Source of the DNA: Astropecten irregularis
Taxonomy: Eukaryota > Echinodermata > Asteroidea > Paxillosida > Astropectinidae
Assembly: GCA_963971285.1 (NCBI GenBank)
Contig: OZ020252.1
Location: 16,157,662 to 16,221,661 of the forward strand
DNA: 64,000 nucleotides
Direction: 5' to 3'
Positions 38,001 through 50,000 of this stretch are shown here, one piece after another (positions within the stretch are counted from its first letter, which is position 1; every line of letters starts with the position of its first letter). Below the pieces are notes generated by a model that worked only from the letters and a program-made list of their open reading frames with translations, ran no database searches and had not been told where the DNA came from. The translations under genes and the position numbers were made by a program.

Positions 38001-41000
38001 CATCATGACCATGATGAAGTACAATGATGTCTGGTTTATTGAGGTAAACAAATCACAATGCATTCCAGTGAGGTACCTGGATTATGAAAAAAATCCACAT
38101 CCGCTTTCGATTTTCATTGCTGCAATTTTTGCACTATTATAGGTTTGTAATCATATACTTTCATAGCTAACAATTATTATTACAAAATAAACTGCATATC
38201 AACCAAAATCAATGACATGAGATACAATTATTGTTTAATACTGCCATATGGCTATGTTTGTTTGTTTGGTTTTGGGGTTTTTTGGTTGCTTTTTTGCTTT
38301 TGGGGGCCAGGGACTTCTCAATCAATCTGAACGCAGGCTACATCACACAGGCCTACATCATGACCATGATGAAGTACAATATTTGATGGTTCTTTTGGCA
38401 AGAATTTGAGTCAGACGGAGGATGCCTGTTTGTAAATTGTAATATGTCAGTGAAGCTTATCGGACCTACAATGATGTCTGGTTTATTGAGGTAAACACAT
38501 CACATTGCATTCCAGTGAGGTACCTGGATTATGAAGAAAATACACATCCGCTTTCGATTTTCATTGCTGCTATTTTTACACTATTATACAGGTTTGTGAA
38601 GCTATGTAATTACATAGGGAGGGAGTGCCCAGGGACGTATCCCTCACAACAGATAGCTTTATAAACAGGGTACTACAGGTGCAGGTGCCATATTAACGTT
38701 GGAGGAAGTGCAACAAACATCATGAGTTCCAAACAGAACTTGGTCCTGTCTCTCTTCACCCCATTTGAGCGGCATGAAAGGCCGTTGCCAATTTCCTTTG
38801 GCACAAGCCGAAGAGAGATCCCGATGCGGGGCTTTCTCCCTATGGGTGCCGGAGTCTGGCATTTCATCAGTCCAGATGATTTGGGAGGATTTGCGAAGGA
38901 AACCCCGATGCTAGATATTCTGCCTACCGGTATTGGCCTCTTACCCAAGGGTAAGCAGTTCTCCATCTTTAAGAAGTCGCACGCTAAGGAAGCAGCTTCG
39001 GTGGTCGACTACCTCCTCTCCAGTGACTTCAAGAAGTTCATGGAAAATGCTGCTCATCTCAAGAAAACCCTCAACGAAGGCATCTACCTGTATGCCGTCT
39101 CCACGGCCATGATACATCATGAGGAAAGTGAAGGAGCTCTACTGCCACCCCTCTGGCAGGTCAATCCACGGAGTTACTTCCCGTGGCCGGCTATAAAGCG
39201 GGCCTACGAGACTGCTCACCGTCTTGAAGATGATGCTACAGACAGCCCATCTCATCCTCCTTTTATCACCGGTACTCACCGCGATCCTGAGTTCAAGTTA
39301 GCCTGGTGGAGACAGGATTGTGCACTCAATGCTCACCATTACCACTGGCATCAGGTAATTCTTATGAGCGATCTTCCTCATCATTAACTTGTATGACAAA
39401 GTATTGAGCTTTCTTGATTAATAATCAGGGCTTTGATTGTACATGTACTTGCATAACAAACCTGAAAACATAGCCCAAAAAGATTGACAATCATTCATTT
39501 CCTATACTTTTGTACAGGCAAAGTGAGGCCCAAAAACCTGAAATCAGATCTTTTCCTGAAAAATCACATCCCTGGATAATGGTTTAGGAACCGAGTACCC
39601 TGTCTCCAGATGTACCAGATACAGTGGCATATTGAGGAAGGGGGCAAGGGGGGCACATTCCCCAGGTGCCATTTTTTTTTAATTGCAAAGGCAATAAAAA
39701 AAATATTTAAAAAAAAGTTAGCTGTACTGTTTAAGTTACCATCCAATGAAGAAAGAAAGATTCCAATTTTAAATTGTCTGATTTTTTTTTTTTCATTGGC
39801 ATCAGAAATTGGAATTTAGGGGCCTAGATGCCTGCATTCAAGATTCGAAAATTGTCAATCTCTCTGATGTATCAAACTTCAAACTTACTTTTTTTTCAAG
39901 AAAGTCTTTGAATAACTTTCATGTTGATTTCATACTGTGGTGAACATTTGACATGAACTGTCCATGAATTTTCTAATTATTATTCTAACTTTTAAAAATC
40001 TCTTGGGAAAGGTTTATCCGTGGCAAGGAGTTAAAGGAGTGATCAAGGAGCGTCATGGCGAGCTGTTCTACTACATGCACCAGCAGATGCTTGCTCGCTA
40101 TGATGCTGACAGAATGGGACTTGGCATGCTGCGAGTAGAACCCTACATCAATTGGAATCACCCTATTCCGGTACAATATAACTAGGGCTGTAGTTTGTAA
40201 CCAGTTACCCGGTTAACCGACCGTTCAAAACGGTCACATTTTCCTAGTTTCGGTTAACTGAAATGGGTTCTTTTAAGCGCCTTTTCTTTTTCAAACATCC
40301 ATTATTGATGTAGGACGTACCTTTTTTGTTTTGTATACCGCGGTGTTTTAATTCATGGTGTGTCAATGTTTTTTGTTAAACGGGTAACCGTAACCGGATT
40401 ACAGACAGGTAACCGGTTACAAAATTATTAGTAAACTTACAGCCCTAAATATAACCCTAACCCCTTTAGGTGCTTGCTCTAGGAAGCATACTGAATCCAA
40501 CATACTTCAATGGTTGGTCACAGATTTGGTAGGGACTGGTACTGAACTGACAAACTTCAAAAGGCTCCAGCTGTTGACACAATGCTTTTGAACACACAAA
40601 ACATATGCCAGTGCACTGCCACAAACTCCAAAACTTGTTATCACGCATGCCTGTCTCATGCCTTTTGAAACAGTTTGCTGCTTTCCTAACAGGAGGGGTA
40701 CAATCCCCAGCTGAGTGATTACTATGGCACGTATCAGTTTGCCGCCCGACCTGCTGGGATGATTCTTGCTGACAACTGGCGTGATCCGACTGAACCTACT
40801 CTGGTCATCGGACAAGAATATCTCCGCAACCGCCTACAGGATGCCATCAACATGGGCAAGTTTAGGAAGGCAAGTTCCATGTTTTTCCTCCCTTGAAAAA
40901 CTTCTGACTCCTTTTCCCTCACTTAATTTGTTGTTTTCTTGTTAATCATCTGGTTGTAATCTCTCCACTTTAGCCCGATGGTACAGACGTAGATGTGAAC

Positions 41001-44000
41001 ATAGATAATCTAGGAGCTGCCGTGGAGGCCAACATCACTTCTCCCAATCCAAATTTATACGGCGAGGTTGGAATTCACAACCTGGGCCATGACATCCTGT
41101 CAGCAATCACGGACCCTGACAACCGTTATCAGCAGGTATTTACAGACTATAACACCAACATTAATTTCATTAGTTTGCAGTATTGCACTGGTCATGAGAC
41201 ATAAATTATACTCTTTTATGAGGTTAGGGTGGCACTGAAAAGAGCCGGTTAACTCAACATTGCCAGTATGCTCTGGCCATCTTCAGGAGAACGCTGCAGC
41301 TGTGAGGTGGAGACTGGACTAGTAGTTCTATTGCAGACCTAAGGCCTTTACGAAACCTTGGGTCTTGCTTCAGCTCCATTTCTTACATCCATTTTTTACA
41401 TCCATTTTAAAGTAACAGGTATCGACATAGAGGCTTTTGGGTACTGTTTCGAAGTAGATACTCTGTTTCGAACAAGAAAAGGGAGCTTCAACCTCAGGGA
41501 AAAACCACAACCTGTATTTTCAGCTTTTAGATGACAGAGCCTAAGCCCAAGCCCAAGCCCAAGCCCAAGCTCAATCCCTAGATGACAGAGCTAAAGCCCA
41601 AGCCCAAACCTAAGACGTGGTTTCATAAAGGGCTCTTCACCCCCTTGTAGCTGTATCATTCTCCTAAAGACGGCCAGAGCATACTGGCCGGAACGTCAAG
41701 TTAATAACCAGCTCTCTTCAGAGCCACTCAAACTCATAAAAAGATTATGATTTATGTCCCATGATGTTACAGCAAAATCAATTTATACCTTATGTACTTC
41801 CGCCATGCACAGCCTTATAAAAGCCAACTGATCACAAGGATAATTATCGTAATAATTAAAGAAAAAACTGGGCTGCGTTGCTATGTAAATCGAATACTAA
41901 TATGATATATGTAATATGATTTTAATCAATCCAAGCCTGGAGGTGTCATGGGCGACACGTCGGCAGCTATTCGAGATCCAATTTTTTTCCGCTGGCACAA
42001 GTTCATCGATGGACTGTTTTTCGAGCATAAGATTACTTTGGCGCCATACCTTCCAAATGAGCTGGAATTCAAGAATATTACAGTGACTTCTCTTGAGGTT
42101 AAGGTGAGTCCGTGCATAGCCAAATTCAAAAATTTTCTTATTTCCATTTCTGAAATGATAATGATGAGGGAAGTAAGTAGCGCTCGGTATATACCGTGAC
42201 AGATGGCTGGCTTCGGTACAGATTTTGTTTGACATCGCAAAAAGCTACACATAAAAAGTAAATTATGTGAAAACATTTTGAAACCGCAAGTAAAATTTTT
42301 GAAGAGATATTGTCCCTCAAAGTTCTAAGTCGGTTTCCACTTGTCAAACTTAGGCAACCAACATGAAAAGTATCGGATCAGTTTGATGAGTAGTTACGCA
42401 TACCCGGAGTCCATGGACAATTGTACGCTTACTTCACGAATAGCTTCACTGCCAGCATAGAATTAGCACAACAAAGATGTATTGTCATATGATGGAAATG
42501 AGTCCGCTGAGCTGGCCATTCGCCTGTAACTCACAATAAATTTAAGTCCACTGTCTTCGTGGACTCCTTGGAGGGACAGTTTTGAGGGTACGCCTCAACT
42601 GATGATGTATCAAATAGACCAACTCCTCTACTCTGTCATTACAGGTGACGACCGGTGGTCAGGATGTTCCTTCAAACCATCTGACAACTCGAATGGAGAC
42701 GAATTCAGTTAACATTGCACATGACATGTTCCTGGCTCCACATGAGCAGTTCAAGACAAATACCGACGTGAATGTAAGTATACGGCAGAAAAGTTTCACT
42801 CGTTAACACTGGCGGATCAACACCGCGAAAATAGTATTCATTTTCTCAGAACAACTCGAGTACAGTATAAGGTCTTAGAATCAGAGGGATGCTTGATGGA
42901 AACTGACGGTGAGCCGGTTTTGGGGAAAATTCATTGATATTAAGATTTTTCATCCATAAGTATTTTCACACACTAAGGTCATCGGAAGATTATTAGTGTT
43001 GTTGCCAATGCAGGCAGCAAAACATTTGGTTAATAATTATAGCGCCCTCTTACATCTGATTTCTAAACAAACAACGATCAACCTATTTATATTTACAATG
43101 TATCTTATTTCCAATTCAATAGGTCACTGTGCAACAGATAAACCATGACGAGTTTGACTACTTCATCAAAATCACTAATGCGACTAAGAAGAAAGTCAAG
43201 GCAGCGATTCGCATTTTCATGGCTCCCACTCTTGACGAACACGGTGACTTTCAATCGCTTGACGTGCAGAGACGCCTCTGTATTGAGATGGATAAATTTG
43301 TGACAACCCGTGAGTAGAAACTTCAAATATTCAGTGGAAAAAAATTCAAAGCTAATCACAAGAAAAATAAGAATGAGATTTGAATAATATCCCATCTTTT
43401 ATCTCACAGTTACTGGGAAAACAAAAGCTCAAGAACTTTTGAGCACAGCCATATGCCTATGTGTCCATATGAAGGAATGGGAATTTGTGGACCAATTGTG
43501 AATGAAACTGATTTTATTGTCGAACATTCAGACGTGGCTTAGCGTGAACCTAGGCTCTGCTGTAGATACGTTGAAATGCGTAATTCATGATGATTGGCCC
43601 ACAGATCTTCAACATTCCATTTGATTTTGGTCAATAAGCCTTTCAAGAATGAAAATCGACCAATATTCGGTACACTGAATTCTTTCAATGATTAGACTAT
43701 TAGACACTGTTGTTATATCACCTGATTCGGGGCAAGCTTTTGCTAATACTGAACAGACGTCTTGCAACATGCAGTGGTCATATAAGAATGGCACAAAGGA
43801 ACCAGTCTATTCCAGAGATGGTATTCCTATGCAAAAGCTTGCCCCAAATCACGTGCCACAGCAACATCTGGAGTATTTAGTCTGGGAAATTCAAACTGGG
43901 GTGTTTATGCGCATTACAAGAAGTCTGTGTACCAGATACTGTTCAGATATACATGTAACTCGCAAATTTGTGGCTTATTCGCCGATAACTTGCTGCTTTT

Positions 44001-47000
44001 TGAACAAATGTGGTTTTTATTTTTGGGTCAATGATGACATTGGATTTTTATTTGCAGTAAAATCTGGTGCCAACTCCATCCAACGTAGCTCAGTGCGCTC
44101 CTCAGTCATCAAGCCACGCGAGCTGACCGTACACGAGCTGAAGAATAGACCCACAATGAAAGAAGATAAATCAGGTAGCGGTAAGTGCGTCTGCAGGTCG
44201 GACCGCTACTGCGAATGCGGATGGCCCCAACATATGCTTCTGCCGCGTGGTACCACAACCGGTATGAAATTTGATTTGTTCGTAATGGTTACCGACTGGG
44301 CTGCCGATAGCAGCACTGATGATCTGGACCGGGGTTCCAGTTATTGCGGCGTTAAAGACAAAATCTACCCAGACAAGAAACCGATGGGCTTTCCCTTTGA
44401 CCGAAAGGTCGACAGCAAATATCCAAGTCTCTACAAGTTTGCAGAAAGTTTCTCTAACATGACGACCACCCCGATCATAATTAAGTGGGTAGACACTGAA
44501 AACCAGTAAAAAGGGATTCATTTTTGCCTTTCACCGAAAGAACAAAAATGAACATTCCATGAATGACCAGAACGAAACAGAATTAAAAGTAATTCTACTG
44601 AATAAGAAACAAATAGATTTTAAAATTACATTCTACAGCTACTGTACCTTCCTCTTCAAAAATATAAAATAATTCAACAGCACAAATGAATACAGAATGT
44701 TAATTTGTCAGAAGAGTGGATACTGAGTTTGCTTTGCTTATTAGTTAGTTGTCTGTAAGCAATTAGAAGTTGAAGTTAGATAATAGCGGTGTGGGAATTT
44801 TTAAAACAATTTTTTATAATCAAGTGGCTCAATAATAGTGAAACACTGTGCTGCTCTAGAGGGCGACATTTAGCTAACATGTTTAATGTACTCGTACATT
44901 AATGCAGCTTTTTGTAGGTAGCTATAGCTAAAAAAATCGGTACAAAATGTTAATTGTTTATTAGTGTTTACAAATCAATAGTAATTAATGGATAAGTTTT
45001 GGATTAGTGGCTATCTAAAGTGGACAAGTCATTTCAAAAAGTTCTTCAAAAATGGGAACTTGAATTTATATTGGGAAATTTTAAGGATGTTTTTGTCAGT
45101 TGCGTTTTTTCTATAATCCATATGTCAAATATATATGACACTAGAATTTAGATTTGAAAAAGTAATTAGCTCGACAAATCTTATTTCAAAGTGCTTGTAG
45201 GTGGTGTGACGTGACTAACCCAAAAAAATGATATTTTTCTTGTAGTAAATTTAGTGCATGAGTTTCTTAGTTTTAAGATTTGACATTTGTTATTCATTCT
45301 AGTGACGATATCCAATGTGAAAACTGGGTTCTTTTTTACGTAACTGTTAACTGTTTACATGTAATACTGTAAGGTGATGAAAACCTGTAACGTGTTTAAC
45401 CATGTAATGTGAAAAACCATATATATGTAATGTGAGTAACCAAGATATAAGGGTAAAAGTGAAGACTATTGGGGTTAAAGTTTCTTTCAGAGTGCACAAA
45501 TAGGCTTCACATATAAAAAGGCACGCAAATTTCTGATTTTTGAACAAGGACAGTAAAATGTGATTTATACCCATGATACATTGCTCACTGTCTTGTCCAT
45601 AACCACATGAAAATTGTGGATACTGTTGACTTAAGGTAACTTAAGAGTAATTGAGGTATCCGCTGCGATATTGGATTAATACCCTGCTGACCCCAGCTAA
45701 CTTGGTAGTCTAGCGGTATGGCATCTGCGCTAGTAAGCAGGAGGTTAGGTTCGAATCCCACGTATCGTATCCGCTGTGATATTGGATTAATACCCTGCTG
45801 ATCCCAGCTAACTTGGTAGTCTAGCGGTATGGCATCTGCGCTAGTAAGCAGGAGGTTAGGTTCGAATCCCACGTATCGTATCCGCTGTGATATTGGATTA
45901 ATACCCTGCTGACCCCAGCTAACTTGGTAGTCTAGCGGTATGGCATCTGCGCTAGTAAGCAGGAAGTTAGGTTCGAATCCCACGTATCGTATCCGCTGTG
46001 ATATTGGATTAATACCCTGCTGACCCCAGCTAACTTGGTAGTCTAGCGGTATGGCATCTGCGCTAGTAAGCAGGAAGTTAGGTTCGAATCCCACGTATCG
46101 TATCCGCTGTGATATTGGATTAATACCCTGCTGACCCCAGATAACTTGGTAGTCTAGCGGTATGGCATCTGCGCTAGTAAGCAGGAAGTTAGGTTCGAAT
46201 CCCACGTATCGTATCCGCTGTGATATTGGATTAATACCCTGCTGACCCCAGCTAACTTGGTAGTCTAGCGGTATGCCATATGCGCTAGTAAGCAAGAGGT
46301 TGTGGGTTCGAATCCCACCTGAGCCAATACATAATTTTTTTCATGTGCACTCAAAAAAGCACTGAGTAAGCCTTACTAGCATAAACTTAAGATTGTTTTA
46401 GATTTTTCAAAACGTGCAGATCAGAAAATGCTTCAAAGTTGATGGTTATGTAGATTAAGTCATTAAATATGCTAAATTTTGTTTTTCAAAATTGTTGCTA
46501 TAATGAAGTATCTGTTCATCCTACATCAGCAGCCGATTTCACAAAATGTTGCATAACTTACGCAACGTACAAATGCTGCGTAAGTTTCATGAAACGGCCA
46601 TAACTTGTGCAACCAAGGCAGGAAAATGTTTAACAAAATGTTGCGTACGTAACATTTGAAGTTTTGTGAAATCGGCTGCTGGAAAAGAACAAACATTGTA
46701 AAAGTTCATTTGTTGCTTCGAGACCTTTTGAGTTTCTGCACTTTGTAACGTGAATATCTGTAGCGTAAGCAGTGTGATCATGTTTGTGGATTCCACTAAG
46801 AAATATAGCGTATAGAGCAGATGTGTTCCTTGTACTATTTACATCTCATAAAAAGAATTTTTATCCAGTTGAAAGAATTTTTCAAAGCTTGCATGTGTTA
46901 GGACACTTTTTGATTATAATTAAAGCTTGCCTTTTTATGCTTGTCCGAAAACATAATGCGAGTATTGACCAATTTTGTGTGCCTTTGTGTGAATCATTCT

Positions 47001-50000
47001 TATGTACAGTATTCTTTTACCTTTCATTCCTAGGTAGGCTTGGATATACCCTATCTACTATAGAGATAACATGGGCCCAACTTGTGCAACAAAATAATTA
47101 CGCCAAAAGAATCTGAAAAAAAAAAAGCATACAACGTAATGTGAGTAACCATGGAATTGCCCTAATAATTGACCCGATTGACTGCAGAGACTGTAGCCCC
47201 CCCAAAATGTTGTCTAGCCCCCCCAAAAAAATGCAAGTGAAAAAAAAACCCTTGAAAATACTGGATTTTTTCAGTTATTAAGCGCCAATTACATAAAAAA
47301 CATGTTGTGTGGGCTATAATGTGCATGTTTTTCGATCCCTAATAAGACATAGCAGAAGCGAGTGTTAGAAGAACCCAAAATATTGGGTCTTCTAGCCCCC
47401 CCAAAAAATAATGGCTCTTCTAGCCCCCCCAAAATTTTGACTCTAGAACCGCGCCTGAATGACTGAAAATTTATGGCAATAAAAACTTACTTGGTGAGAA
47501 GTACAGCTGCTTTGGATAGTATAATGCATATTGAGAAACGTTCAATTCGAAGTACCGCGGTTATGGAAAAATATGTCACTTTTTTATCTCCAAAAATTAT
47601 GATTCTGAGAAGCGTTATGGCCGTAACGCTTCTCAGCTATTGACTAACTGTTCTCTGGCGTGAAATAACCGCTCTAGTTTGTCGCCAAAATCTCAAAAAC
47701 GCTACCACCTTTTGAATTGAAACTTTCACAGGTTAGTTTTATGGTATATATATTCAATTATATTGGTTTGAAACAAACAGTAGGCTCAAATTACCAAACG
47801 TATGCAATCCCTTTAATCCCATGCAGTAATTGGCAGTATGGTTGGTGATGTCAAATTAATAAACTAGAACAGAAAAGCTGTCATAGCTCGGTGCAGCCTT
47901 ATGTGCAGTTACAAACATGATAGCAGATTTAAAACAACCCCCCAAAAAAATAGACATTTCAGTGTTCGTGAACGAACACGGAGCTGTTCCGACTTATTTA
48001 ATAAGCTAATAAATAAATCAAATTAACTGAAAAAAATAATGCAACAAAAAAAGCAGTAACTGGAGTCATGAAATTCAGCTCTGATTTCAACACCCTCCAG
48101 AAAAAATGGGTTCTACGGTTTTCAAAAATCAAATCTCATGTTTGGATCCGTAACTATGGGAACGTGAAATGGAAACTTTCTTGGAGTATCATAGACATCA
48201 CACCTAACAAGTCTTGTGACAATCCAATCAGACATTGTTTAATATTTGGAATAAAAATAATCCTGTTTGATGACGTCACATTTAATTTAACAGCAGCATG
48301 CACATCTAAAGGGTCTAACAAAGCTTTTACAAAAAGAACCATTACAGTAGCACTTACCATTCTTGAGATATACTGCTAACAAAAAATCAAACTTTTGATG
48401 ACGTCATGATGACGTCACAGTAAATTTCGTGCCAGCATGCACAACTACATGATGTTACAAAGCAATTTTGCAAAAAGAATAATTTCTGTAGCATTTGTCG
48501 TTCTCTGGATACGTTGCCCACAAAATTGACTAATCAAATATTCAAATGACTGTCACGTAGCTTATTAATTAAGAATAAAAAAAAAACTCAACGTTAGGAT
48601 TAACTTGAGCTTATAAGCTTTCATAAGAAACCTCATATAAGCTGATCAGAAAAAGATTACAATATGATATAGACTAAACAAATTTAGTACACAAAGCTAC
48701 GGAAACAGCGCTGATAAAGTATAATAATAAAAACCAGCACAAAAACTTAACCTGTTCCGACACTGGAAATGTCGGAACAGCTAAAAAGAAACAAAACAAA
48801 TTCTATTTTCTTTCCAAAATAAAAGTATTAATTTTAAGAGAATAAACTCGAATTTGAAGTTGTAGAGACTCGCACTGCTTTGCAGCAGCTTGCCACTACG
48901 GAATATGTCAGATAAACAAAACATGAGGTTTTTCTGAATTATGATATAAAATACTTCACATTACCTTATACGTATCAAAACGTTTGGTTATTGCTTTAAA
49001 AGTGACCATATTTCGATGTATCAAACTAGTTTGAACCCAATCGAATGTAGGGCGACTACAAAATTTGAGTATTTGCCCCTTTAAGGAAGTACGATGTGAC
49101 ATATGGTGACGGCATGATAAAATTTCTTACTAAGATACAATTCAAGTTTGAACCCAATCGGATGTAAGGTTGCTTCATAATTAGCTGTTCCGACATGTCC
49201 GATGTCGGAACAGGTTTAGTTTTCGTTCTGGTTTTTATTATTATTATACCTTCGCACTTTTTGCTTCCATAGCTTTGTGTGATAAGTTTGTTTATTCCTA
49301 ATCTTTTATAATCTTTTTCTGGTAAGCTTATGTGTGGTATCTTATGAAAGCTTATAAGCTGAAGTTAATCCTAAGACTGAGTTTGTTAAAATTCTTAATT
49401 AATTAGTCATGTGACAGTCATTTGAATATTTAATTAGTCAATTTTGTTTGCAGCGTATCTCGAGAACGGCAAATGTTATGGAAATGATTCTTTTTGCAAA
49501 AGCTTACTTATATCATGTAGTTGTGCATGCTGCCACGAAATGTACTGTGACGTCATTATGACGTCATCAAAAATGCTGATTTTATTATTAGCAGCATTTC
49601 TCGAGAACGGTAAGTGCTACGGTAATGATTCTTTTTGTAAAAGCTTTGTTACATAATGTACTTGTGCATGCTGCCCCGAAATTACAATGACGTCATCATG
49701 ATGTCATCAAAAAAGGTAATTTTTTGTTTATAGCAGTATATCTTGAGAACGGTAAGTGCTACGGTCATGGTTCTTTTTGTAAAAGCTTTGTTAGACCCTG
49801 TAGATTTGCATGCTGTTTTGAAATTAACTGTGACGTCATTATGACGTCATCAAAAGGCATAATTTATGTTTGCAGCATATCTTGAGAATGACAAAAGCTA
49901 CGGTAATGATTCTTTTCACAAAAGCTTTGTTAGAAACTTTAGATATGCATGCTGCTTTGTAAATGACCGTGACGTCATCATGACGTCATCGGAGCTTATA

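Noticed and set aside
39355..39387. Extension of exon 1 of copy 1 past HWHQ
   Set aside because: The family sequence continues VYPW, which is encoded by the next exon at 40012. GTAATT at 39355 is the donor.
43688..44057. Plus-strand open frame extending upstream of the last exon of copy 1
   Set aside because: It is intron read-through. The true acceptor is TTTGCAG at 44051-44057, copy 2 has stops and indels in the equivalent region, and family alignment starts at the LKSGANSI segment.
38722..44509. Molluscan-type hemocyanin, tyrosinase or laccase
   Set aside because: The HHxHWHxVYP and HNLGH/RDPxFFRWH motif pair, with 36 residues between the CuB ligands H362 and H398, is specific to the arthropod hemocyanin superfamily.
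45347..45574. 75-codon minus frame identical at 59598-59825, and a 69-codon frame identical at 46587-46796 and 60856-61065
   Set aside because: Their identity reflects recent DNA duplication. There is no domain-like sequence, and the second covers a MITE terminus.
45585..46295. 236-codon minus-strand open frame with a 37-residue repeat
   Set aside because: It is a by-product of the 111-bp tRNA-like tandem array, whose length is a multiple of three. The three-unit equivalent at 59893-60114 makes a shorter frame, and there is no independent coding signal.
46250..46325. Functional tRNA-Thr (AGT) gene at the end of the array
   Set aside because: The T-arm and 3' strand are good, but the 5' acceptor strand (AGCTAAC) does not pair with CTGAGCC and the anticodon stem has an extra base. 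Listed as tRNA-like repeat instead.
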